Shown: positions 8,592 through 16,005 of the stretch, in pieces
Layout of the letters: each line of letters starts with the position of its first letter
How positions within the stretch are numbered: position 1 is the first letter of the stretch
Assembly (NCBI GenBank): GCA_035628505.1
Contig: DASPJR010000042.1
Span: forward strand, 55,582 to 119,581
Direction of reading: 5' to 3'
DNA from: DASPJR01 sp035628505
GTDB taxonomy: Bacteria > Planctomycetota > SZUA-567 > H5-PLA8
DNA: 64,000 nt
Notes under the pieces: generated by a model
The model's database searches: none
Told to the model about the DNA's origin: nothing
The model's input: only the letters and a program-made list of their open reading frames with translations
Program-made: the position numbers and the translations under genes

Positions 8592-9470
8592 ATGGAAGTC
8601 AATAAACTGGAGAGCAAAGAAGTTCTGATCATGCTGTTCGGCCTGCCAGTGATGGTCACCATTATTGTGTTAGCTTCAATCGGAGTCGGACACTGGGTCA
8701 CCACCCGCAGCGATCGTCCCACAAACGTTCATGTCGCGGCTGCTTCGCCCAAAGTTGAAGTGAATGTTCCACAGGCTCCCGCGCCGCAGGTCAACGTCTC
8801 CTCGGTGCCGCCGAATGTGGACGTGAAAGTGCCACCGGCGCCGCCCCCGACAATCAACGTCACCACGCCGCCGCCGGTCGTAACGGTCGTCAACCGCACG
8901 GAAGAGCGTGCCGAGGCTAGACCGGCAGCCAAACCCGCAGCGAAGCCGGAAGCGAAACCCGCCGTTGCTGAACCCGCTCCGCCGACTACCGCCCCCGCAC
9001 TGATTCCCGTGAAAGCCGAGCCTGCCAAGAACGACCCGCAGCCGATCAAGGCCAGCTATGCGCCGGAGACGTCCAACCCCGTGCAGCCGACCATCTGGAA
9101 GGATGAAGATCTGACCTTGGACACGCTGTACAAGTACGCCGAAAAATATATCGAGTCTTACTGCCAGAAGCGCAACCTGGATCCGGTCGCTGAAAACAAG
9201 AAGTGGCTGAATAAGTGGCAGCAGAATGTCGAGCAGGCCATCAAGGACAATACCGATCAGGATGAGCAGTCGTATATCAATCGCATCGCCATAACCAAGC
9301 GCGAGTGCTTTGACATTGAAAAGGCCACGCCGGAAAAGATCGTCGAAGGCTGCCGCATCATGCTGCGTTACCGCGATGGCCAGTTCGCCTGGCTGCAGGC
9401 GATGAAAGACGCGGTCACGAGCGAAAACATGAAGAAGACGCTGGTCTTCCTCGCCGCCGGCGTTCAGTAG
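8592..9470 (+). CDS. Membrane-anchored VxVP-repeat protein, paralog A (unknown family)
   Basis: I do not recognise this family. The 292-residue protein has a short N-terminus, one transmembrane segment (residues about 12-35, LIMLFGLPVMVTIIVLASIG), then about 55 residues of alternating V-x-V / P-P repeats (VEVNVPQAP, VDVKVPPAPPP, INVTTPPP). An Ala/Pro/Lys-rich linker follows. The C-terminal domain of roughly 115 residues is helical and charged (LDTLYKYAEKYIESYCQKRNLDP ... ATPEKIVEGCRIMLRYRDG). The next gene has the same architecture and close C-terminal similarity, so this is a tandem duplication. The ATG at 8592 follows GGGGGGAAGC, a strong ribosome-binding site. Confidence 0.7.
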   Translation: MEVNKLESKEVLIMLFGLPVMVTIIVLASIGVGHWVTTRSDRPTNVHVAAASPKVEVNVPQAPAPQVNVSSVPPNVDVKVPPAPPPTINVTTPPPVVTVVNRTEERAEARPAAKPAAKPEAKPAVAEPAPPTTAPALIPVKAEPAKNDPQPIKASYAPETSNPVQPTIWKDEDLTLDTLYKYAEKYIESYCQKRNLDPVAENKKWLNKWQQNVEQAIKDNTDQDEQSYINRIAITKRECFDIEKATPEKIVEGCRIMLRYRDGQFAWLQAMKDAVTSENMKKTLVFLAAGVQ

Positions 9471-9493
9471 AATTTCGCAGCTGTTCAGCTCGG

Positions 9494-9519
9494 AACGCGC
9501 CCGCTCTGCCGGGCGCGTT
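9494..9519 (+). terminator. Hairpin after paralog A
   Basis: A perfect 10-bp stem AACGCGCCCG/CGGGCGCGTT with a 6-nt loop lies 24 bases after the stop codon and is followed by ACTATTTTA. The T-run is weak, so termination may be partial, leaving paralog B with its own promoter or read-through. Confidence 0.55.
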
Positions 9520-9747
9520 ACTATTTTAACGCGCGAGATTATCGGACGCGCTCACCGCGAACTGTCGCACTTTCCAGAATTTTTTCAATCAGTCTCCAAC
9601 CGCCGCCGCCGATATTGCTCTGTAGGCTTCGGGCTGTGCAGGTTGTCCTATCCTTGGGATAGAACCTTCACGCTCAGGACGTTGTTAGCCGGGATCTTTG
9701 CGTCCACAGAGATTCCGGGGGGCTTTTTCGGCCGGGGGGCTGATGCA

Positions 9748-10842
9748 ATGGATGGAAGTGAAAGCAGTAATTCTGGCAGTAGTAAGCAGACAATGCTGAT
9801 GGCTTTTGGTCTGCCCGTCATGACGACCGCTATCGTGATGGGTTCAATGTACGCAGGTCACATCATGACCGTCAGGAGCGACCGGCCGACCAACGTACTG
9901 GTCTCCGCCGCGCCGCCCAGTATCGATGTCAATGTTCCGACCGCCGCGCCGCCGAATGTCCAGGTCTCCGCGCCGCCCGCTACGGTCGATGTCCACGTTC
10001 CGCAGTCGGCTCCGCCTGTCGTGACTGTCAATCCCGCCACGCTGCCGGCGCCCAATATCAACATCACGCCGCCCGCGCCGACGGTGACCGTTATCGAACG
10101 CGAGCCGCTCGATTTCCAGCTTGCCACACGGGAACGCTTTGAACGTCTCGAGAAGTTTGAGAAAGCTGAAAAGGAGAAGGCCGCGAAGGTGCTAGCCTCC
10201 GCTGCTTCGTCCTCGGATGCGGCGAAGCTCCCGGAGTCCAAGCCGGAAGCGGCCGGAACGTTTGCGGCGCCCGCGGCTCCAAAGACGGACGCGCCTGCAA
10301 CGTCCACCCCGGCTGCAACAGAGCCCGCGAAAAGCGCGACACCGGCGCCGGCTTCAAAGCCTTCGGCCGAAGCGAAGCCTGCCGCCGAACCCGTAAAAGC
10401 GGCCGAGGCCGTCGTGCTTCCCGAGGCCAAGCCGATGCTGCTGGCGCGCGCCGTGAGCGGCTCGATGGGCAAGAATGAGGAGCTCTCGATCGACACGCTT
10501 TACGCCTGTGCCGAGAAGTACATTGAGACCTACTGCAAGCGCAACAATCTCGATCCGGTGCAGGAAGAAAAGAAGTGGAACCGCATGTGGAAGGCCAGCG
10601 TCGAACAGGCCATCAGCGACAACATCGACTCGAGCGAACAGTCGTACATCAACCGCATGGTCATCGCCAAGCGCGATTACTTCAACATCGAGCGCGCCAC
10701 GCCGGAGAAAATCGTCGAAGCCTGCCGCATCATGCTGCGCTACCGCGACGGTCAGCTGGCCTGGCTGAGCGCCATGCGCGAAGCGCTGACGCAGGACAAC
10801 CTGAAGAAGACAGTGGCGTTCCTCTCCGCCGGCCCCAAGTAA
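9748..10842 (+). CDS. Membrane-anchored VxVP-repeat protein, paralog B (unknown family)
   Basis: This 364-residue protein matches the gene at 8592 segment by segment. It has a Ser-rich N-terminus, one membrane helix (LMAFGLPVMTTAIVMGSMYAG), the conserved MTVRSDRPTNV juxtamembrane motif, V-x-V-P repeats, a longer Ala/Lys/Pro linker (about residues 150-250), and the same C-terminal domain (SIDTLYACAEKYIETYCKRNNLDP ... MLRYRDGQLAWL). Conserved YINR, KR-x-x-F-x-IE and ATPEKIVE blocks suggest a folded helical domain. The topology could not be determined; many lysines follow the helix. The ATG at 9748 follows GGGGGG. No catalytic signature is evident. Confidence 0.7.
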   Translation: MDGSESSNSGSSKQTMLMAFGLPVMTTAIVMGSMYAGHIMTVRSDRPTNVLVSAAPPSIDVNVPTAAPPNVQVSAPPATVDVHVPQSAPPVVTVNPATLPAPNINITPPAPTVTVIEREPLDFQLATRERFERLEKFEKAEKEKAAKVLASAASSSDAAKLPESKPEAAGTFAAPAAPKTDAPATSTPAATEPAKSATPAPASKPSAEAKPAAEPVKAAEAVVLPEAKPMLLARAVSGSMGKNEELSIDTLYACAEKYIETYCKRNNLDPVQEEKKWNRMWKASVEQAISDNIDSSEQSYINRMVIAKRDYFNIERATPEKIVEACRIMLRYRDGQLAWLSAMREALTQDNLKKTVAFLSAGPK

Positions 10843-10871
10843 ATAGTATCAATCGTCGCAGTCAGTTCCGG

Positions 10872-10898
10872 GCCCCTTGTCGCAAGGGGCTTTTTTAT
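10872..10898 (+). terminator. Rho-independent terminator after paralog B
   Basis: The stem GCCCCTTG/CAAGGGGC with loop TCG is followed directly by TTTTTTATTT. This is a textbook intrinsic terminator 30 bases beyond the stop codon. Confidence 0.9.
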
Positions 10899-10961
10899 TT
10901 GCACGTCGATAGCCCGCGTCCACATTTCTGCTAAATTCAAATCCAGAGATAGATTCGTGTG

Positions 10962-10992
10962 CTCCGTGCCTCCGTGTTGAAGTCGTGTTAAA
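10962..10992. repeat. CACGGAG-family repeat (half element)
   Basis: CTCCGTGCCTCCGTGTTGAA is followed by GTCGTG, almost identical to the right arm of the element at 32.6 kb. It lies in the leader of the pseudouridine synthase gene, between that gene and the terminator of paralog B. Confidence 0.6.
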
Positions 10993-11006
10993 GGCGTTAC
11001 ATAGAA

Positions 11007-12149
11007 GTGAATCCGAACCCGAACAGAGTTGAGGCAAGCGCCGAAGCCACCGCCGCCCAGGCCGGCTTTCGCGCGGACCGCGCGCTCTGCGCTTTGCTGC
11101 CGCAGCTGAACCGTCGCGCCGCGAAACTGCTTTTCCGCAAAGGCTACGTGCGCCTGAATGGAAAAGTCGCAAACGGTTCCGAGCGGGTTCTCCCGGGCGA
11201 TCGCTTCATCTTTCCCAATCCCAACGCCGCGCCCGAGGCGAATGTCATCGACCAGGCGCGCGCGCCCCGGCTGACCACGCCGCACGGCCGGCATCTGGTG
11301 CGCCTGTATGAAGATGATTCAATTCTCGTCATCAGCAAGCCGGCCGAGATTCCGGTGCATCGCGGGCAGGGCGGTTTCACGCGCCGCCACACTCTGGAGG
11401 ATGTCCTCGAGCGCGCGTACCCGCCGCCGCCCGACGCCGCGCCTGGTCAGCAGAGCTACTATTTTGTTCACCGCCTGGACATGGAAACAAGCGGATGTCT
11501 GCTGATCGCGAAGAGCGATGCCGCGCGCGACGCGCTGATCAGAGATTTCTCAGAGCGCACTATTCACAAAGAGTATCTGGCGATCGTCGCCGGTGAGGTG
11601 GAGTGGAAGAAGACAATCTGCACGCGGCCGATTCTGTACATCAAGGCCGACGAAGAGGGCAAATTCGAAGAGCGTGTCGCCGGAAGCGCGAGGGTGCGAC
11701 TGCGCCACCCGTTTAAGAAGTTTCAGAAGAAGAAAGTGATGCGCGGGCAGAAGAAAGGCATCGCACTCGAGGACGGCAGCTCCGAAGGCAAATCAGCCGA
11801 GACGCGCTTCGATGTGGTCGCGCGGTTCAAAGGCTATACGCTCGTTCGCGCGATGCCGAAGACCGGCCGCACGCATCAGATCCGCGTGCATCTGCAGAGC
11901 CTTGGTCATCCGCTCGCGTATGATGAGCTCTACGGCCGCGTCAATCCGGTGCGCCGGCGCGAACTCGATCTGCACTCAACCGACACCGAAGCCGGCGAAG
12001 AGATCGTGCTTAATCGCCTGCCGTTGCATGCCTGGAAGCTTCGCTTTACGCATCCGAAGACCGGTGAGGAGATGAATTTCGAAGCGAAGCTGCCGCGCGA
12101 CCTGCGGGAGTTTTTGAAGCTGCTGAAGAGATTCCGATCGCGCTCGTAG
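11007..12149 (+). CDS. RluA-family pseudouridine synthase with S4 domain
   Basis: The enzyme isomerises uridine to pseudouridine in rRNA. The 380-residue protein has an N-terminal S4 RNA-binding domain (about residues 12-75, LNRRAAKLLFRKGYVRLNGK) and a catalytic domain with the signature HRLDMETSG, which contains the active-site aspartate. It also has the RTHQIRVHLQSLGHPL motif near residue 290, both typical of the RluC/RluD group. Length is slightly above family average because of a basic insertion near residue 235 (KFQKKKVMRGQKKG). The start is GTG at 11007. The target position (955/2504/2580 or 1911-1917 type) cannot be told from sequence. Confidence 0.9.
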   Translation: MNPNPNRVEASAEATAAQAGFRADRALCALLPQLNRRAAKLLFRKGYVRLNGKVANGSERVLPGDRFIFPNPNAAPEANVIDQARAPRLTTPHGRHLVRLYEDDSILVISKPAEIPVHRGQGGFTRRHTLEDVLERAYPPPPDAAPGQQSYYFVHRLDMETSGCLLIAKSDAARDALIRDFSERTIHKEYLAIVAGEVEWKKTICTRPILYIKADEEGKFEERVAGSARVRLRHPFKKFQKKKVMRGQKKGIALEDGSSEGKSAETRFDVVARFKGYTLVRAMPKTGRTHQIRVHLQSLGHPLAYDELYGRVNPVRRRELDLHSTDTEAGEEIVLNRLPLHAWKLRFTHPKTGEEMNFEAKLPRDLREFLKLLKRFRSRS

Positions 12150-12168
12150 CGCAGGCATCCTGCCTGCG
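12150..12168. repeat. Hairpin repeat GCAGGCATCCTGCCTGC
   Basis: An 8-bp stem CGCAGGCA/TGCCTGCG with loop TCC starts right after the pseudouridine synthase stop codon. It resembles REP-like elements and may also terminate transcription, though no T-run follows. Confidence 0.5.
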
Positions 12169-12243
12169 AGCATCCGCTTTGAATGCTGAGCCCTCAAAAT
12201 GCTGCAGAGCGGCGCGAGTGACAAAAATTGTTCCAAAATTCGC

Positions 12244-12258
12244 GCTTACAACCGTTGT
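12244..12258. promoter_or_regulatory. 15-bp palindrome TTACAACCGTTGTAA
   Basis: A perfect two-fold palindrome, TTACAAC-C-GTTGTAA, sits in an otherwise AT-rich 230-base gap between convergent genes. It has the size and symmetry of a repressor operator, but no promoter or divergent gene is next to it, so the function is open. Confidence 0.25.
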
Positions 12259-12366
12259 AAATGCCGCGTCTTGTATGAATGAAAGGAATTTTGCAAGATT
12301 TTCGTCCAAAATCGGCGCAGCAAATTGTTTCAGTATCAGTGAGGGGGGCCTGCAGCACGCAAAGTA

Positions 12367-12396
12367 GAGCGGACGCGGGACGCCCGCGCTCCATAA
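12367..12396. repeat. REP-like element GAGCGGACGCGGGACGCCCG...
   Basis: The unit runs GAGCGGACGCGGGACGCC then CGCGCTCCATAA and is nearly identical to the element at 43612-43641. It lies between the convergent pseudouridine synthase and cobA-hemD genes. Confidence 0.65.
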
Positions 12397-12403
12397 CGTT
12401 GCG

Positions 12404-13927
12404 CTAAAGCGACTTTCGCACCAGCTCGATCAGGCCCGGGATGTCGTGCACGGCCGCTTCGCCGCTGAACGGGATTCCGCACTCCTTCATCGCGGCCGAA
12501 GTAATCGGCCCGATCGAGAAGCAGCGCAGCCTGGGTGAAGCAAGGACTTTTTTCAGCCGCTCGGCGCCGAGGATCTGCGCGAAATTACGCGCCGTGGATG
12601 CTGATGTGAATGTGATCGCATCAACGCCGCCATCTTCGAGTGCTAAAAGCGCTTCTTCCTGGCCTTCGGTCTCGAGCACCGTTTTGTAGGCAACGACGTC
12701 AGTGACTTCGCCGCCCAGTTTCTTCAGCGCGGCGGGTAACTCGCTACGCGCAATGTCGGCGCGCGCGAGAAGGAAGCGCTTTCCGGCGATCTCGCCCTTT
12801 GTCTTGAGCGACTCGACGATCGATTCAGCGACGAACTCAGGCGGAATGAGATCAGCTTCGATGCCATGTTCGCGCAGGCGCTGAGAGGTCGCTGAGCCGA
12901 TCGCCGCAACACGCGCCTTGAACGCGCGCGAATCGAGCTTCTGCCGCTGCAGCGCCGCGAAAAGCGCATCGATGCCGTTGACGCTCGTGAGCACCACCCA
13001 GTCGTACGCGCCCGCCGCAAGTTTCTTCGCAGCCTCATCGATATCATTCGACTCCGGCGGTGCGATGCGGATCGTTGGGAATTCAAACACTGTCGCGCCG
13101 AGCTCGCGAAGGCCCATCGCCAGATCGCTGGCCTGCGCGCGCGCTCGCGTGACAACCACGCGCTTGCCCAGCAGCGGGGCGCGCTCAAAAAAATTCAGCT
13201 TGTCGCGGTAGGCCACAACGTCACCGACGATGGTCAGCGCCGGCGCTTGAATTTGCATTTCGCGCACGACGCCTTCGATCGTCTGGAGCGTGCCGGCGGC
13301 GGTGCGCTGCCGCGGCGTGGTGCCCCACTCGATCACGGCGACCGGCGTCTGCGGCGAGCGGTGCTTCGAGAGTTCCGCGCAGATGCGGCCAAGATTTTTG
13401 ACGCCCATGTAAAAGCAGAGCGTGCCGATTTTAGCGAGCGAAGCCCAATCGAGGGCGCTCTGCGGTTTGGTGGGATCTTCGTGACCGGTTACGAATGCGA
13501 CGGCGCTGGCATGCTCGCGATGCGTTACGGGAATTCCCGCGTACGCCGGGGCGGCAATGCCCGCAGTAACGCCGGGAATCACTTCGACGGGCACGCCGCG
13601 TTCGAGCAGGAAGAGCGCCTCTTCGGCGCCGCGGCCGAAGAGATACGGATCGCCGCCTTTAAAGCGCAGGACGCTCCTGCCGGCTTTCGCTTTCTGCGCC
13701 AGAAGCGCGTTGATGTCGGGCTGCTCGACAGCGTGCTGCGCGCCGCGCTTGCCGACATAGACTTTTTCGGCAGCAGGATTCGCCAGCGCCATGATCTCCG
13801 GTGAGACCAGGGCGTCGTAGACGAGGCAGTCGCAGCCGCGCAGCAGTTCGAGCGCGCGCACGGTCAATAGCCCCGGATCGCCGGGCCCCGAGCCGGCCAG
13901 ATAGACGGTTCCAGCAGAAATTTTCAT
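12404..13927 (-). CDS. cobA-hemD: Fused uroporphyrinogen-III C-methyltransferase / uroporphyrinogen-III synthase
   Basis: Two tetrapyrrole enzymes are joined in one 507-residue chain. Residues 1 to about 245 are the SAM-dependent methyltransferase that makes precorrin-2, with VYLAGSGPGDPGLLT, RFKGGDPYLFGRG and VEVIPGVTAGIAAPAYAGIP. From about residue 253 (LLGKRVVVTRARAQASDL) a HemD-type domain follows, which closes hydroxymethylbilane to uroporphyrinogen III. The fusion is known from several phyla and channels substrate toward siroheme or cobalamin. With cobT at 0.5-1.6 kb it suggests the organism makes or remodels B12, although no other cob genes are nearby. The ATG at 13927 gives a standard CobA start. 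Confidence 0.93.
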   Translation of the reverse strand: MKISAGTVYLAGSGPGDPGLLTVRALELLRGCDCLVYDALVSPEIMALANPAAEKVYVGKRGAQHAVEQPDINALLAQKAKAGRSVLRFKGGDPYLFGRGAEEALFLLERGVPVEVIPGVTAGIAAPAYAGIPVTHREHASAVAFVTGHEDPTKPQSALDWASLAKIGTLCFYMGVKNLGRICAELSKHRSPQTPVAVIEWGTTPRQRTAAGTLQTIEGVVREMQIQAPALTIVGDVVAYRDKLNFFERAPLLGKRVVVTRARAQASDLAMGLRELGATVFEFPTIRIAPPESNDIDEAAKKLAAGAYDWVVLTSVNGIDALFAALQRQKLDSRAFKARVAAIGSATSQRLREHGIEADLIPPEFVAESIVESLKTKGEIAGKRFLLARADIARSELPAALKKLGGEVTDVVAYKTVLETEGQEEALLALEDGGVDAITFTSASTARNFAQILGAERLKKVLASPRLRCFSIGPITSAAMKECGIPFSGEAAVHDIPGLIELVRKSL

Positions 13928-14047
13928 GCCGGCATCTTAGCAGGGCGGGCGCGGTTCGGCGAGTGGAGCAAGGGCGCCCGAAATTCCTATTTACGCCCGC
14001 AGCGCGAGCTTTTACGTTAAGAGCCGGGAAGGTTGAGGCGCTAACGT

Positions 14048-14833
14048 ATGATCCAGATCGATGCCGACGCGCTGTTTCGAGCCGTCACCGCAACGGGCTA
14101 TAAGCTGCTCGCGTATAATTTGAATCTCGACACCGGCGAAATCGTCTCACGCACGCTGCGCCCGGATGAAGTTCAGGTTGCTCCTGCGGGACCCAGCGTG
14201 CCGCCGCTGCCGCCGATGGGCGGTGACCTCTCGCCGAAAAAAGATGCTTCGCCGTTCGGCCCGCTGCCGGTCGCGACCAAGAAGAATCTCTTCGGCGATG
14301 AGGGTCAGCCGAAGAAAAACACGTTCGACAACGATTTCTGGAAGCGCGACGAAAAGAAGAAGCCCGATCTTTTTGGCGATGGCGGCTTCAAGCGCGAGCA
14401 CGGCAGCAAGAAGCTCGCCGAAATTTTCGGAGGCCCGCCCGCAAAGCAGAAGCCGGATCTGTTCAAGAAGGCGGAGCCCAAACCTGCACCCACCGCGCCC
14501 GTTGCGCCTGCGCCGGCTGCATCGCAAGCTGCTCCTGCAAGCGGCGACGATCCGCGCAAGCCGCGCATCCCGGCGGTGACCGAAGAGCAGATGCTGGTGT
14601 GGATGATGGGCTTTGCAAAGGACTTCGGCGATCCGGAAATCCGCGACGAGATGATGGCGGCGCTGCAGTCGGCCAAGCCGCTGCCTGCGTTCGAGAAAGT
14701 GCTGCGCAAGCATCAACGCATGAGCCAGCAGTGGGAGCGCTATTTCAGACGACAGGCCCTGTTCTTCGCCGAGACGTGGCTCTCCGATTTTGGCATCAGC
14801 TGGGAGCTGATCGAGCCGGAGGTGAAGCCGTAA
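14048..14833 (+). CDS. UPF0158-like protein with long disordered linker
   Basis: Function unknown. The 261-residue protein has an N-terminal block of about 45 residues (YNLNLDTGEIVSRTL) that resembles the opening of UPF0158 proteins. Its C-terminal block (about 180-261: MMGFAKDFGDPEIRDEMMAA ... AFEKVLRKHQRMSQQWERYF ... WLSDFGISWEL) resembles the end of the same family. Between them lies about 130 residues of Pro/Lys/Asp-rich, probably disordered sequence with repeated PDLFGD/PDLFKK and NLFGDEG-like motifs. That repeated short motif could be a binding peptide. The next gene begins at the base after its TAA. Family resemblance is from memory of conserved motifs and is moderate. Confidence 0.55.
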   Translation: MIQIDADALFRAVTATGYKLLAYNLNLDTGEIVSRTLRPDEVQVAPAGPSVPPLPPMGGDLSPKKDASPFGPLPVATKKNLFGDEGQPKKNTFDNDFWKRDEKKKPDLFGDGGFKREHGSKKLAEIFGGPPAKQKPDLFKKAEPKPAPTAPVAPAPAASQAAPASGDDPRKPRIPAVTEEQMLVWMMGFAKDFGDPEIRDEMMAALQSAKPLPAFEKVLRKHQRMSQQWERYFRRQALFFAETWLSDFGISWELIEPEVKP

Positions 14834-15385
14834 ATGACATCTTCATTATTCGAAAAACTCAGAGTGCTGCTGAATGCGCGCGCGACCTATGTTATCGATG
14901 TTCATCTTGGTGAAATGCAGCGGTTAAAAGGTCGGTTCAAGGACCGTATAGTTTGGATCGACTTTCATCAGCACTTTCTTTTAGTTGAATACAGGAGGCT
15001 GAAGGCACTCGAAACTACGTTGGAGTTGTCCATTGGAAAGCCATTTAAGTGGATGTTCCTGAACAAAAAAATAGGCACAACAATCAAAAAACGTCCAGTC
15101 TACACTAGCGATCAGTGCATCGAGTGTGCAACCAGATTTGTAAATGATCCAATCAACAAAAAATACATTCATTCGATTTCGCTTGGGAAAAAGGACTTCC
15201 TTGCGGTTTATTCGAACGGTTTAATGTTTTGCTGCCAAGTCCAGCCAATCGAGCATGTACTAAACACACTGAATCTGCTAATTGAACACAATTACAAGCC
15301 AGTTTTTCTAAACGCGAACACCGCTGCGACGTTGTCTTCGTCCCAGTCCAGATCGGATTTCATCCAGCCTTCGAAAAAACGATAG
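14834..15385 (+). CDS. AT-rich orphan gene, unknown function
   Basis: The 183-residue product is unrecognised. Base composition and codon use are markedly AT-richer than in all neighbours (many AAA, ATT, TTT, AAT codons), which suggests recent acquisition. Its ATG immediately follows the TAA of the preceding gene, giving coupled translation. The last 31 codons (from 15292) read through the 3' end of the convergent gene. This tail has the GC-rich composition of that gene, so the original stop was probably lost at the insertion junction. The native part is mixed alpha/beta (VIDVHLGEM, DRIVWIDFHQHFLLVEY) with no catalytic motif that I can name. Confidence 0.5.
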   Translation: MTSSLFEKLRVLLNARATYVIDVHLGEMQRLKGRFKDRIVWIDFHQHFLLVEYRRLKALETTLELSIGKPFKWMFLNKKIGTTIKKRPVYTSDQCIECATRFVNDPINKKYIHSISLGKKDFLAVYSNGLMFCCQVQPIEHVLNTLNLLIEHNYKPVFLNANTAATLSSSQSRSDFIQPSKKR

Positions 15386-16005
15386 AGCCGCGGCAGGCCC
15401 GCTTCGCTCGCGATCGCCTGCATCGCATCGTACACGCCGCCGCTGTGCTTGCCTTTTGGACCTTTGCGCGTACCCAGCGTCTTTGCTGCCACCGTTGCGA
15501 AGTTGCCTTTAATCATTTCGGCATTCGCCATGCGGCCGAGCGCTTCGATAAATGCTGGAATGTCGATGCGCGCAAGCCGCTCGGCTTCGCTTCTGCCCAG
15601 GCAGCGGCCCCAGTTAAAATACGATGGCGCGTTGGAGTACTCGAAGATGGCCCCGTCGCCATGCAGCACGCGCAAGGTGAGATCGACCTCTTCCTGAAGA
15701 TTGAACTGAATGATGCGCTGATCAGGAAACTCGCGGCTGAGCGCGTCGGCGAGCTGCGCGGTGCTGAACTGCGTGTCATAGACAATCTGCCAGTTGCCGC
15801 CATCGCTCGCGAAAATTTCAGTGACGGTAACGCAGCGTTCGCTGGGCAGGCACCATTCCATCATGGGCTCAAGCAGCACCTCACCTATGGACGCCAGGGG
15901 CTGATACCCGTCAACCGAAAGGAGCTCGGAAACCGACTCGCGCAGTGCATCAACGTCGACGCCGGGCGACAGACAGATTGCGTCCACGTCCACTCCGCGG
16001 CTCAT
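15292..16005 (-). CDS. Conserved-looking hypothetical protein coupled to uvrC
   Basis: The family is not recognised. The 237-residue protein is acidic, soluble and without signal peptide. Its middle contains ERCVTVTEIFASDGGNWQIVYD and TLRVLHGDGAIFEYSN, and the C-terminus is aromatic and acidic (FFEGWMKSDLDWDEDNVAAVF). Its ATG overlaps the uvrC stop as ATGA (16002-16005), so it is translationally coupled to uvrC and lies at the end of the kinase operon. Its 3' end overlaps the convergent AT-rich gene by 94 bases. A link to repair is only suggested by position. Confidence 0.6.
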   Translation of the reverse strand: MSRGVDVDAICLSPGVDVDALRESVSELLSVDGYQPLASIGEVLLEPMMEWCLPSERCVTVTEIFASDGGNWQIVYDTQFSTAQLADALSREFPDQRIIQFNLQEEVDLTLRVLHGDGAIFEYSNAPSYFNWGRCLGRSEAERLARIDIPAFIEALGRMANAEMIKGNFATVAAKTLGTRKGPKGKHSGGVYDAMQAIASEAGLPRLYRFFEGWMKSDLDWDEDNVAAVFAFRKTGL

